A stretch of 64,000 bases of DNA. Source: Branchipolynoe longqiensis (Eukaryota; Annelida; Polychaeta; Phyllodocida; Polynoidae). The stretch covers positions 85,319,614 to 85,383,613 of the forward strand of contig CM059187.1 of assembly GCA_030323885.1 (NCBI GenBank), in the 5' to 3' direction. Shown here one piece after another: positions 40,906 through 51,450 of this stretch. The position numbers and the translations under genes are program-made. The notes beneath the pieces are model-generated. The model made no database searches. It saw only the letters and a list, made by a program, of their open reading frames with translations, and was not told the DNA's origin. Each line of letters begins with the position of its first letter. Positions within the stretch are counted from its first letter, which is position 1.

Positions 40906-41711
40906 ATATGGCCTAAGTCAGTCTTCTCCTAATGTCATGACCATGATTGCTTAATATCATTTTCCCAAGGGTGTAGTTTGGCATTCAATGCCCTGATGTT
41001 ATCCGCCCAATTCACCATTTCATGTCAAACAAACTGTAGCCTGCCTATTTTAACAATATTTGATTCTCTTAAAACTGACTGATGTTATCCTTGACAGGAA
41101 GACCAGGGCGTCAGCGCCAATGAACGAGAAATAACAATGGTTACTAATAATAATAACATAGCATAAGCAATATCCTTTAAAGCAAGATTTGCACCTTGTC
41201 CCATTCTGTGCCTGAACCTAGAAGGAAATGAATCATTAGCAAAGTCTCAGATCTGTAGCTGTGTATTATAGAGGTATGGCATTTCAAGAATATCACAAGT
41301 GATTTATGGTATTTAGAGACAAGCCTAAAATGAAAGGTCTAAATCGAATGGTGAAACTTGCGTGGAAAGGTTACTGTTGCCTGAGTAAGATTAACCATCC
41401 CCAGTGAACCCCATCCAACCTGGCCTGATCGTAAACCATCCAACAAGATTCTCCTTGGGAATACACCTGGCATATATGGACCATGAGAGAAATTGGAATA
41501 TTAATTGAATGTTTTTAAAAGAAACGGTGTGGCACAAACACAGTTACTCGAGTGTGTGTGGCGAGAGGGTCCCACCCACCAATTACCCTGAAAGAGTTGG
41601 GGGGGGGGGGGCACTCCACCAATCCGCCCCGGACAGATGGATATATATAAAGTATATGCTCCCCTTGCATGTCTACTCGTATAATGGTTTATACATCACA
41701 TATATATCGTC
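40906..41711. other. Unique sequence, nothing recognised
   Basis: A G tract lies at 41600-41611. No gene recognised. Confidence 0.4.
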
Positions 41712-41901
41712 CTGCAAATAGTTTTCCGCCTGTCTTGACATGTTCTTGCCGGTGTGAAACCTCTATTTGCTCCCCGAGAGAGTGCCGCTGGTAACTTGCA
41801 AAAGCCAGCAGCACTTCAACACTTTTGCAGGCAGCTTTCATGAAAAGAGAGCTAAATGGAGAGCGGCAGTCAAGTAATGAAAGCAGCATGATGATGATGA
41901 T
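41712..41901 (+). mobile_element. Family B element, 5'-truncated
   Basis: Starts inside the family body (AATAGTTTTCCGCCTGTC), passes AAGCCAGCAGCACTTC and AGGCAGCTTTCATGAAAA, then the LINE-like AGAGAGCTAAATGGAGAGCG and ends GCAGCATGATGATGATGA. The AGAGAGCTAAATGG stretch is the coding end of the RTE-like LINE, so the LINE-derived part is longer here than in the copy at 1231-1642. Confidence 0.85.
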
Positions 41902-42107
41902 ATCGTCCTGAATTGAAGACTGGTTTGAGTCAAGTCAAGCACCTTCTCGTACGTCTCCGGTTCTCATTTCTTTTGTTCAAATACATGCTGTACGATTGTT
42001 ATTATTATTCTAGATATTGCCACCTCCTTGCTATGCTAGTGACTTGTGGCGCGCAACCGGCGCTCCTCCTCCGTACCGTGCGCGCTAAGCCACCACTGGC
42101 ACCGGAT

Positions 42108-42186
42108 GATTTTTTCTTATGATTTTTTCTTATGATTTTTTCTAATGATTTTTTCTCATGATTTTTTCTCATATTTTTTTCTTATA
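42108..42186 (+). repeat. 13-bp tandem repeat, about six units
   Basis: GATTTTTTCTTAT repeats in register with single substitutions (CTAAT, CTCAT). Confidence 0.9.
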
Positions 42187-42751
42187 TCCTCTATTATGCT
42201 GTGGTCACCATGACGATGTTGACAGCATCATTCAAGCAGCCTTCTGCAGATGCTTGTACCCTCTGATAAAGTGGGCTTGGTGTGCTATTTTTAGTGCAGA
42301 AGGTTGGAGGCGGCATCGGATACTGGCGTCAGCTGATTGTCCAAATCATAATGACAGTAATGAATGGTCTACGCAATAAGTGTAGGATTCTCTGAAGGAA
42401 AATCACAAATTCTCATTTCAGCAGGAAGCCAGGTTTAGTTCGCCCGCCCGTTTAGCTCGCCCGTTAATGGCGTCTCACCGGGCGAAGGAGGAGGGTGGGA
42501 AGTAGGGGGCGTGTATGTACCCCTCTGGCATTTGTGTAGTGGCTCTTCTTTTTTTTTGTCTTGAAGATTAATACTGCCTATACTAGATAAGTCTGAATAG
42601 ACTTGTTTTCACCGTTTTCTGTCATTTTTCTGCGATAAATATTATTAATCGATTGCTCCAATCAAACATATATGTCCCAATAAACGCGCACTGCACATGT
42701 GCAGGCATATGGATGACCAGCTCATCATAGTTAAAGAATGTCATGGGTTTC
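42187..42751. other. Unique sequence, nothing recognised
   Basis: No gene or repeat recognised. Confidence 0.4.
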
Positions 42752-42908
42752 TTTTTGTTGTGCCTCTGAAATAAAGTGGGATCGTCTTATTTTATGTGCA
42801 TTCAGTCTGAATATGATTGTACATTTTGATTTGTTTTTGTTGTGCCTCTGAAATAAAGTGGGATTGTCTTATTGTATGTGCATTCAGTCTGAAAATAATC
42901 GTAAATTC
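42752..42908. repeat. 82-bp tandem duplication
   Basis: TTTTTGTTGTGCCTCTG begins at 42752 and 42834 and is followed in both by GAAATAAAGTGGGAT and GTGCATTCAGTCTGAA. Each copy carries an AATAAA hexamer. Confidence 0.9.
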
Positions 42909-43725
42909 GTGTGTGCTTTCAATATTGAAATGCATGTGTGCTTCTATTGGGTGGCATGCTTCTATTGGGACTTACACGGTACCTTAGTGCAGTAGACTGG
43001 TCATTCTATGAACAGTCTATTTGCACAGCTGGTAAGTTGGAGACAAGGATGCTTCCAGGTCAGCCAATTTAAGGTACTACCCATATGAAGTCCTTTGCAT
43101 ATAGTTCCATAGTGAACAATAAAATAGTCATGTTCACAGACATACTACCATGACTAGCTTCGAAATAAGGGATGTGTGCAGTATGGCAATGATTCAGGTT
43201 CGATTACTAGTCTAATCCTCATAAACAATATTTTGATATATTTGAATTGCAAATATGGGAAATTAATTTTGGCAAAGAGGCCAAAGCTTTGAAACCAGAG
43301 GCTTTTGCAGTTACATGGTCTATTATATTGATTTACAATGACCAGCTAGCTATGTATACTAAATATGCAAGGTCAAGATGGAAGTTAAAATGAATAGGTT
43401 AAGAAATGAAAGGAATTTGTCTGGTATGACAATGATCCAGTTCCATTACTAATACTAGTCAAATCCTTATTAAAATTGGACTTTTGTTTATTACATTCAG
43501 CTGCTAGTACAGTGAACTCGGGGAAAGCATCGCCAACACTTTGAAAGATCACACCTTCCCTGTTCTGCTGATAGCCTGCATATTATCCACATGGACACAG
43601 ACTGCTCTTCTTCAGTTATATACCTTGTAGGCAATAGGGGTATTAAGAGGAAAATAGTTCATGCTATATTTCATATATATATCACGACTATGTATTATTC
43701 TGTGTATGACCATTTTGGCAGAATA
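42909..43725. other. AT-rich sequence, nothing recognised
   Basis: No gene or repeat recognised. Confidence 0.4.
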
Positions 43726-44145
43726 TCATCATCATCATCATCATGCTGACGGTCGTGATGCAACAAAGATTGTTTTCATTACTTGACTGCCGCTCTCCAT
43801 TTAGCTCTCTGCTGTGAGAGTGATGTCCATCGTCGGTCGTCATTTCATGAAAGCTGGCTGCAAAAGTGGTGAAGTGCTGCTGGCTTTTGCAAGTTACCAG
43901 GTTTCACACCGGCAAGAACATGTCAAGACAGGCGCAAAACTATTTGTCCCTGCAGTGGCTGGTAAGGAGATGTTGGGAGTTCCATACATCAACCGCCCTT
44001 AATGCTGCCACAGTGACATGGTTTTCTGTTTAGGGTTTGCTCCCTTAGCCTTTGGTTCTGTCAAGAACCTGTACCACAAGGCAGTGGTTTACAACTCTGC
44101 AGGGCAGGGGCGTCAAACTCCCTGAGCTATTGCAATACCTGCATA
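43726..44145 (-). mobile_element. Family B element with extended LINE-derived end
   Basis: Tail ATGATGATG on the minus strand is seen as CATCATCAT at 43729-43746. Next to it are the LINE end GACTGCCGCTCTCCATTTAG and CTCTCTGCTGTGAGAGTG, the same coding end as in the LINE copy at 4762-5020. The body then follows the copy at 1231-1642. A 27-bp deletion removes part of the antisense frame in multiples of three. Confidence 0.88.
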
Positions 44146-44177
44146 CAAACCAGCGTGTATACATCCTTGCCTTTCAC

Positions 44178-44372
44178 ATTCACATAATCCTGACACTGAG
44201 CCAAGCAATCCTTGCCATATCCTAATAATGGCAAACACTTCACTAGGAAGCAACAAGTATATATTTTAAGTCATTGGTTTCAGTCGACCAGGATTCTCAC
44301 CTGTTGGTTAGAACCCCTCAATCTTCCAAAACGGGAGACGGTCGCTCAACTCATTTGGCCATTCTGTGTGCT
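44178..44372 (-). mobile_element. SINE family A, 5' half
   Basis: Contains the head (minus strand GGCCAAATGAGTTGAGCG, then a degraded box B) and the body up to GTCAGGATTATGTG, but not the 3' block. Confidence 0.75.
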
Positions 44373-45760
44373 CAGTTTATTAGCTCACGTGTGATGGAAT
44401 ATTCAGTTTTATGCGGAAAACATTGGCAGGAGAGAGAGATAATACCAAGACTAAGTAGCGAACCGAGAAAATCAGACCAACATATTCTTCAACAAAACAG
44501 CAGCTGGAAGTGTGACAGACATAGTGCGGGTGCGTAGAGCCTATGTGTTAGAGCTGTATCTCTGACTTCCTCAGGCGGCCATGATTATTGCTGGAAGACA
44601 AACATTTTTGTTTTACCCCGGTATGAGTGGTTAGCTGGGATTAGAACTGGGTGTGAGGCTCGGGTGAGATAGTGTGGTGGTGGGGGTAGTGAGGTTGAGG
44701 ACAGGGGTTGGGTGAGTGTTGATTAGGCTTGGTGCCCAGGTGTGTGCGCTTCGACTATTTTGAATAGCCGTTAATGGCGCGCCATGCTGCCGGGAGTCTT
44801 CCTGCTGTTGCGGCAGGTAAGTTTTATTTGACGCCCTCAGGAAATCTGTCCAGCGGCATCGCTCAGAAACACCCTCACCCTCACCCTGCCTCCACCTTCC
44901 CTCCCACCATATAAAAGGCAATAGTCGGTATGCTATGCCTCTATCGCAAGGTGCTCTGGGAGTGGGATTAATGGGACAGGAATGCGCGTTGTCTGATATT
45001 AGGACTTTGCTAGAGTAGAACCGGATACTGGTCCCCTACTGCCCGGGAGGAATGGCGGGATCCTGAGGGAAGGAAGCCGGAGTCAACGCTCTCTGCGCGC
45101 CGCCTCTCCAACCCCCCTCCACCGTCGCCGTCCCCATCCCTCACGTCCCCCTACGCCCCGCCGCCCCGGTCTCCGTCCCCGACCCCGTACCCGTCCCTCC
45201 CGCCCTCACATGTCAAGCGGGGACACCGGGGCCACCACCAGGCGGCCCGAGTCCATCCCCGTGTAACCCCGTCACCTGACCCACTCCCCCTGCTTCTCCA
45301 CCGCGTTGACAACGGGACATCAACGGGGCCTCACGGGGGCTCCATCGGGCACCGGGAACAGGAGACGCCACCTGCCGGCGAGCCAGTGTTCATAGCTGCT
45401 TTATTTGAACATACATCGCATCGAAAAGACATGCCTTGCATTTCGCAATGGTGTCAGTATAACCAGGCGTGCAAGAGAGTAACACAAACACTGACGAGTA
45501 GCAAGGATGGTATATCAAGGGAATACTGATGCAATACCGGTTCATCAAAATGACCCAGTTTAGATTCTTATTATAACTATTCCGATGGAGAGAACCTGCA
45601 GCGCCCAACAGCGCTGATGCTCCCCAGGTGGCGCCTCATACAGGGTCTCATTCACTACCAATTCACAAACTATGTCCGTAAATAGGCATTAATATGCGTA
45701 TCTACACATGTTACTTTGTGCCTAATTGCGTTTCTGAAGTTCAATGGTTGGTTTTGGAGT
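44373..45760. other. Unique sequence with a GC-rich block at 45050-45380
   Basis: 45050-45380 is C/G-rich and CpG-rich (CCGCCGCCCCGGTCTCCGTC). 44630-44900 is G-rich then C-rich. No gene recognised. Confidence 0.4.
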
Positions 45761-45767
45761 CTTAAGT

Positions 45768-45995
45768 CCAGGCAACGTCTAAGGTCATATCAGGACGGGT
45801 ACTGACTTGTGGCAGTCCTCACTCATGGCAAAGCTATAGTGATGCCAACACTGGGAGACCAGGCTCAGTCACATTATCCTGACATTGAACCAACTAGTCC
45901 TTGCCATATCCTAATAATGCGGAGCAACAAGTATCAAAATTTAAGTCATTGTTTGAGTCATCTATGATTCGAACGCTTGGCTTCGAATCCCTGGA
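45768..45995 (-). mobile_element. SINE family A, degraded head
   Basis: Minus strand 3' block is complete (GATATGACCTTAGACG), body present with a small deletion, and box B remains as GGGATTCGAAGCC-like sequence. Confidence 0.8.
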
Positions 45996-47832
45996 TCAAC
46001 CAACAACGTGAAGTTAAATGCGGTGAACAAAACAAATCTTGACATTTAACCTTAAGAAAATGGAATTTTTGTTGTAATGAAAAAACACACCAAAAAACCC
46101 CTCAATAATTTATATTACAGTAGACGGTTCTATGTATAATGCGGAATATCTCTCCACAGTTTTGTAAATTTGTTGAATTTGACTGAGTGTTCGTTGGGTA
46201 AAACGAGGTCGGCAGGCGGCCCGTGTAAACGATGCAAACCAGATGTCCGGCCAGCCCGTTCTTTGCAGCCGCGTAGAGATGGGAAGGGACGCACCGGCCG
46301 CTCATCCAATAACACACTGCATTAGATTCGACGTCGGCCCCGCACCTTGTCCCAGACAATACAGAACCAGGCCTTCCCACCCGCCCCAACACCCGCCCCG
46401 CCTCTGCCAACCTACAGGCACCACCATGCATACGTTGTAGAGGTCGCTGGACATTCCAAAGTGGCCGTGTCAATTGGGTAGTTCCCCGTCAGGATGGGAG
46501 AGAGCGGGAATTGGTGGTAGTAAATACAAATGTAATATATATATGGGTATATATACATGCATACATATATAGCAGTTTGTACTAAGGAAGTAGGCTTTAT
46601 GTAGATATTGTAGGAATGGAACTAGAGAGTTGGGGCTGGGTCAAAAAGTTGGTGCTAGTTTGTATACCCCCATACCCCTTGAGCGGCGTGGGGGGTGGTT
46701 AGGTTTGCATGGAAGAGCGTGTAATGCGGGTCTGCTGGATGTCATAATATGGTTTCCTGCTAGCGATGGGTCAGTTGATGTGACAAATTGTCTCTATATA
46801 TATATATATGTACCTATCTAATCAGTATATATACCTTCACTATATATACCCACATATAAGCTATGTATATGTAGATGGAGACACTTGCTATCCGGACCAC
46901 ACTTCGTCCACACTTCTCCTCTCCGCTGGCCTTGCTCCTCTGTTGATATGTCTGAAAAGAGTTCCAGGAGGGGGAGCCCGCCGGCATTTCACCTTCTACT
47001 CTTTCTCTGTCTGTGTCTTTGGCTCGCCGGCTGGTCACCATAGAGCAAATAGACACGGTCCTGTGACTCAACCCACCTCATTTCTCTTTCCTATATGCTA
47101 CCATTTTTTTTTTCTCCCAGGCATACTCCTCACCCTGACCAGGGGACTTGTATGCTTGGGTGGGGCACTGTACCTTTACGTTTTCTCTCACTTTGTTCTC
47201 ATTGCTGGAACCACTGCTGAACCCATCTTTACCTGCTCTTCCTCGAAACCCTTGCTGCTGTCGACTGGATACAAGTGGTCAACTACCACCGGACTGAAGA
47301 GATTTGGGCATGCCTCAATGCTTCGCCATTATAATGTTGTAAAGATGTCCCCAGCTTCTACAACACTCCCTACTGAAGATTAATCTTCAAGCGAAGAATG
47401 GGCCGATTTATTGGAACCTCTCTATAAATGTTGCAGTTCTGCAACCAGTAACCGTTGTAAGGTTACAACCCACCCCCAAAACAAACAAATATATGCGGAT
47501 GTAACGGAATTGCAACGTGCTGCCCCCAGGGTTTCCTGGGGGACTTACAGGATAGTTCGCGGTCGATCCGCTAGATGGCGCCGGGACCCCCAGGAACCCA
47601 ACGAACCCCTGCTGGCCGCATCAGTTCATGTCAACCAGGCAGTATAGCCTTAGATCTCTCTCACTTCAACAACTTTTTTTTCGTATTCTTCTGTTTTTAT
47701 TGTATCTAGGTAGGGCCTTTTAGCCCCAGTCAGGTGCATTATCTATGTATGATGTACCCACCACTTCCCAGTGCTATTCTTAGATATATATATATACATA
47801 TACATATATATATTGCTTGTTGAGGTTTGGAA
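45996..47832. other. Unique sequence; no supported gene
   Basis: TA-rich runs at 46536-46570 and 46795-46850. The 191-codon frame at 46808-47383 starts in TA microsatellite and has no recognisable domain. 47505-47650 contains a hairpin CCCCCAGGGTTTCCTGGGG and CpG-rich sequence that might be an LTR or promoter piece. Confidence 0.35.
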
Positions 47833-48094
47833 TCCTAGTAACATGCTGCCCTACTGGCAGATCAGGCCAGCAGCACCACTCGGTCACCTTATCTTGATAC
47901 TGAACCGACCAGTCCTTATGCTATCCTAATTATGCCAAGCGCCTGGGTAGGATGCTACAAGTATCACTTTTTAATCCATTGGGTTGACCCCACCAGGGTT
48001 TGACTCCACCAGGGTTCGAACTCGTGAATTCGAATCCCACGCTCTACCACAACGGAAGGCGGACGCTCAACTCATTCGGCCATCCCGTCTAGTC
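47833..48094 (-). mobile_element. SINE family A with duplicated box B segment
   Basis: Minus strand head GACGGGATGGCCGAATGAG is intact, and the phrase CCTGGTGGAGTCAAACCC occurs in two adjacent versions, so the box B side is locally duplicated. The 3' end is truncated. Confidence 0.8.
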
Positions 48095-48135
48095 TATATA
48101 TATATATCTACATGTAGTCAGCATAATTACAATAT

Positions 48136-48430
48136 GCCCCGATGCGGTGGCCGAGTAAAAGAGCCCAGCCTTCCCATACGGATGGTGGGGAGTTTGTGTA
48201 TCCCCCGAGACAAACCCATTGTGGTGCAATGAACAATGACTGCTAACCGGACAGTATGACATCATTGGTAGAGAGCAGGCTTCCCAGGCGGATGGTGGGG
48301 AGTTTGAATCCCATCTAAGTCAAACCAATTGCTTATAATGTTGATACTTTTCGCAACCTAACAGGATAATGTGACTGTGTGGGATATCGGGTCAGGGTGC
48401 CTTCGGCCTGATCTTCCAGTCGGACATGGG
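48136..48430 (+). mobile_element. Two SINE family A heads, adjacent
   Basis: 48136-48215 has GATGCGGTGGCCGAGTAAAA and GGATGGTGGGGAGTTTG. 48252-48430 repeats a TTGGTAGAGAGCAGGC head and GGATGGTGGGGAGTTTG, then AAGTCAAACCAATTGC and a short body. Two head units in tandem suggest a local duplication or a nested insertion. Confidence 0.65.
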
Positions 48431-48860
48431 ACATGTTGCTTGAGCAACATGGGTAATTCGTGGCCGACATGGGACTGACCAGCATATCTGACCCTTATAG
48501 ACGGACCGATAAACGAATTGATACAGTCCACCACATAACCTGGCAGGTGACCTCCCCACCCTTTTCCCCCAGGCGCGCTCCATGTCCTACGCTGGTACCG
48601 GCGACCCCGATATGACGTCACTTCCGTCCACCACCGCTACAAGACTGGCATTTCACCACCAGACGCCAGATCCTCAACACCCCCCACCTTACTTCACCGA
48701 CCCACCCAGCCCCACACCAGACAGTCACTTAGTAGTGTTGAGTACCGGGTGGTGGGGATCATAGCATAAGATCAGGCGTTGACCCTTGAACGCACGATCA
48801 TTCTTGTTATATGTGTCGAATAAATTCCCATAATATGTAATATCGTGTTGTGTCGTGAAT
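48431..48860. other. Unique sequence, nothing recognised
   Basis: A perfect CRE octamer lies at 48613-48620. No gene recognised. Confidence 0.4.
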
Positions 48861-48957
48861 TACAATAAAGTCATCATGAGTACGCACTGTCATAAGTTGG
48901 AACTCTTGCGGATAATACCTCAGATGTTGCTAGGAGGCAAAAGAACAACAACGCGCA
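48861..48957 (+). mobile_element. SINE family A, 3' fragment
   Basis: AAAGTCATCATGAGTACGC to TCAGATGTTGCTAGGAGGC and a CAACAAC tail. Confidence 0.75.
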
Positions 48958-50160
48958 TTGTTTTGTGGATACGGTCATATAAGGACGGACAACAACAAGC
49001 ACACACTCATATATATATGGGTCATTCTTTAAAACTGGGCACGAAAGTGTGACATCGAAACCAAAAGTGAAAACCTTCCAAATAATAGCAAAAGAACTTC
49101 CAAATAATAGCCTAATCCAATGTGCTATGAAGGTATGCATGTTGTGCATATATGTCAGAGTTGAAAAAAATGAATTTCACTTTTTGAATTAGATCTTATG
49201 CAAATTGAGCAATACATTAATATCACTCGTGTAACATGAACATCATTTTAACATATACAACATAGTCAAACAAGATTTTATTGATTACTCTTAAGCAGAC
49301 ATGGTTATGACTTACAAGAAAAAAGTTGAAAAATAAGTTGAAAAAACGTGTGGCTACATGCATAGTGTAAATGTGTAAATTTTCACTTTTTCACACAAGC
49401 ACAAAATCATATAAGTAAACTTTTAATTTCTTTCTTGGGATAGCATCAATACATGTACTATTGCTAGCATACTTAATACACAGAGGATACAATCATTATT
49501 TGACTTGCAATCAATGAAAGAAAGAACAAATTATCAGCATCGTAATGTGGAAACCAATTATGTGGTGCCCAGTTTGAAAGAATTACCCATATATGTGTAG
49601 TGACTACAGGGATAAGGATCACAGTCGGACTGATGGGGCGCATTGAGTTATAATATATGGGAAGGGATTAGGTCGCCCTACTTCATAAGATGTTATTACA
49701 GAGACAAACAAAGGCAATCGAAAGCAATTAGTGAGGAAGCAGGCCGAATGGGGGAGCCACCGGTGCCTCGAGGGAAATGACGCAGCTGGTTAATACACAG
49801 TGTAATCTGAATGGACTCTGACATAATAGCGGATCCTCCCGATTATTTACATTATTAATACGCATAATATGCATGTGTATATGTAAATATATGTGTGTTA
49901 AACTTCTGAGAATGGTGTGAGAAAGCCCCAAACATGAGCGGCGGAGGGTAGCATGCCGGCACCCACCACCCAGAAAGGGGGCGGGGGAGGAGGACACTAG
50001 AGAGATTATTACACGCGAAAACAGTCTTATCACAATCAATATATGAATATTTATGTATATATATTATGTGGCATGGGGGGAACTATTCTGAAACATTTAA
50101 TTTATCACGTCCAAAGATGCAGAACGATTAGTCCTTTTACCCGTCATGTGGAAATTATGT
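48958..50160. other. AT-rich sequence, nothing recognised
   Basis: No gene or repeat recognised. Confidence 0.45.
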
Positions 50161-50581
50161 ATGCAGGTATTGCAGGTATAGCAATACCTCAGGCAGTTTA
50201 ATGCCCCTGCCCTGCAGAGTTGTAAACCATTGCCTTGTGGTACAGGTTCTTGACAGAACCAAAGGCTAAGGGAGCAAACCCTGAACAGAAAACCATGTCA
50301 CTGTGGCAGCAGTAAGGGTGGTTGATGTATGTAACTCCCAACATTGAACTATTTGTCCCTGCCACTGCAGGGACAAATAGTTTTGCACCTGTCTTGACAT
50401 GTTCTTGCCAGTGTGAAACCTCTAATTGCTGCCCAAGAGTGTGACGCTGGTAACTTGCAAAAGCCAGAAGCACTTCAACACTTTTGCAGGCAGCTTTCAT
50501 GAAATGTATGGAGAGCGGCAGTCAAGTAATGAAAGCAGTCTTTGTCGCATCGCGGCCGACAGCATGATGATGATGATGATA
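50161..50581 (+). mobile_element. Family B element with internal hairpin
   Basis: Runs from ATGCAGGTATTGCAGG to CGACAGCATGATGATGATG. Inside it, AACTATTTGTCCCTGC (50347-50362) and its exact complement (50367-50382) form a new 16-bp hairpin absent from other copies, replacing about a dozen bases of family sequence. This looks like a template switch during reverse transcription or repair. Confidence 0.88.
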
Positions 50582-50700
50582 TGTATATATGTATGTATGT
50601 ATCCATGTATACATGTATATATGTATATATGCATATATGTACACATGTATATATGTGTATATAGGTACATATATGTATAAAGTTTGGCCAAATACAGGTT
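50582..50700. repeat. TATG/TATA microsatellite
   Basis: ATGTATATATG-type repeats follow directly after the tail of the family B element. Frames of 70-88 codons here are artefacts. Confidence 0.85.
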
Positions 50701-50948
50701 CACTGGTACAACAAGTTTGAAATTCGGGTGGCAATTGAGGAAACCTGCCGATCTCGCAGTCAATACTGGCCGCTTGTGGCGATGGCGGCGGTGCCTCGGA
50801 GTAAATGCCCAGCCGTCCAGCGATTGGACCTAATAAAGTTGAGAGTGCTCAGTAACCATAGGGACAGCAAGGCTGGACACTGCTATTTTATATATGCATA
50901 CTAGATTATACATCCTATATATGTGTGTATATATTTCTGGATATATAT

Positions 50949-51450
50949 TGTCGTGGGGGTGATGAAAATGGGAAATATTGCGCCCAGAGCGGGACTCGAA
51001 CCCACATCTCCTTGCCTTCCGGGCCAGTGTGCTAACCATTACATCACCTGGGCTCCCTGATATCAATACACTCCCCACGCCTACCTGTCTATGTGGTTAC
51101 TTGCCTGAGAGGTCAGTGCAGACCACTACACTCGTCCCCCTGGAATTGTAAGTCTTGTAATGCTTACAATTACATACATACAGGCAATGCACTAACACAT
51201 ACATACACAGGGTAGGTTCAACAACCATACAGCGCAAAGCTTGTACAGGATCCTGGTCATGGCACCAGTGTTGTGGGGGTGATGAAAATGGGAAATATTG
51301 CGCCCAGAGCGGGACTCAAACCCACATCTCCTTGCATTCCAGGCCAGTGTGCTAACCATTACACCACCTAGGCTCCCTGATATCAATACACTCCCCACGC
51401 CTACCTGTCTATGTGGTTACTTGCCTGAGAGGTCAGTGCAGACCACTACA
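50949..51450 (-). mobile_element. TRIM-like LTR element carrying a tRNA-like gene, copy 2
   Basis: Two direct repeats of exactly 182 bp (50949-51130 and 51269-51450), differing at about six positions, flank 138 bp. On the minus strand each begins TGTAGTGGTCTGCACTG and ends CCCCCACRACA. One base after the 5' repeat is TGGTGCCATGACCAGGAT (51267-51250), which would pair with the 3' end of a tRNA-His as I recall that sequence. Directly before the 3' repeat is CCAGGGGGACGAG. ATAT lies on both flanks. No protein is encoded, so movement needs proteins from another element. Confidence 0.85.
51015..51095 (-). promoter_or_regulatory. tRNA-like cloverleaf inside the TRIM terminal repeat
   Basis: On the minus strand, 72 nt starting GCCCAGGTGATGTAATGG and ending GAGTCCCGCTCTGGGC folds as a cloverleaf: 7-bp acceptor stem GCCCAGG/TCTGGGC, D arm with A14, G18, G19 and A21, a 17-nt anticodon arm with 4 of 5 pairs, and a 5-bp T arm GTGGG/CCCGC with TTCGAGT. 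T8 is kept, but position 33 is C instead of T. A TTTT follows within about 20 bases. The second terminal repeat has the same structure. The D arm is most like tRNA-Gln as I recall it. It is probably a Pol III promoter and not a working tRNA. Edges are approximate to within a few bases. Confidence 0.75.

Noticed and set aside
46808..47383. 191-codon frame, possible membrane protein
   Set aside because: It begins within a TA microsatellite, has no recognised domain, and shows no coding bias that I can see.
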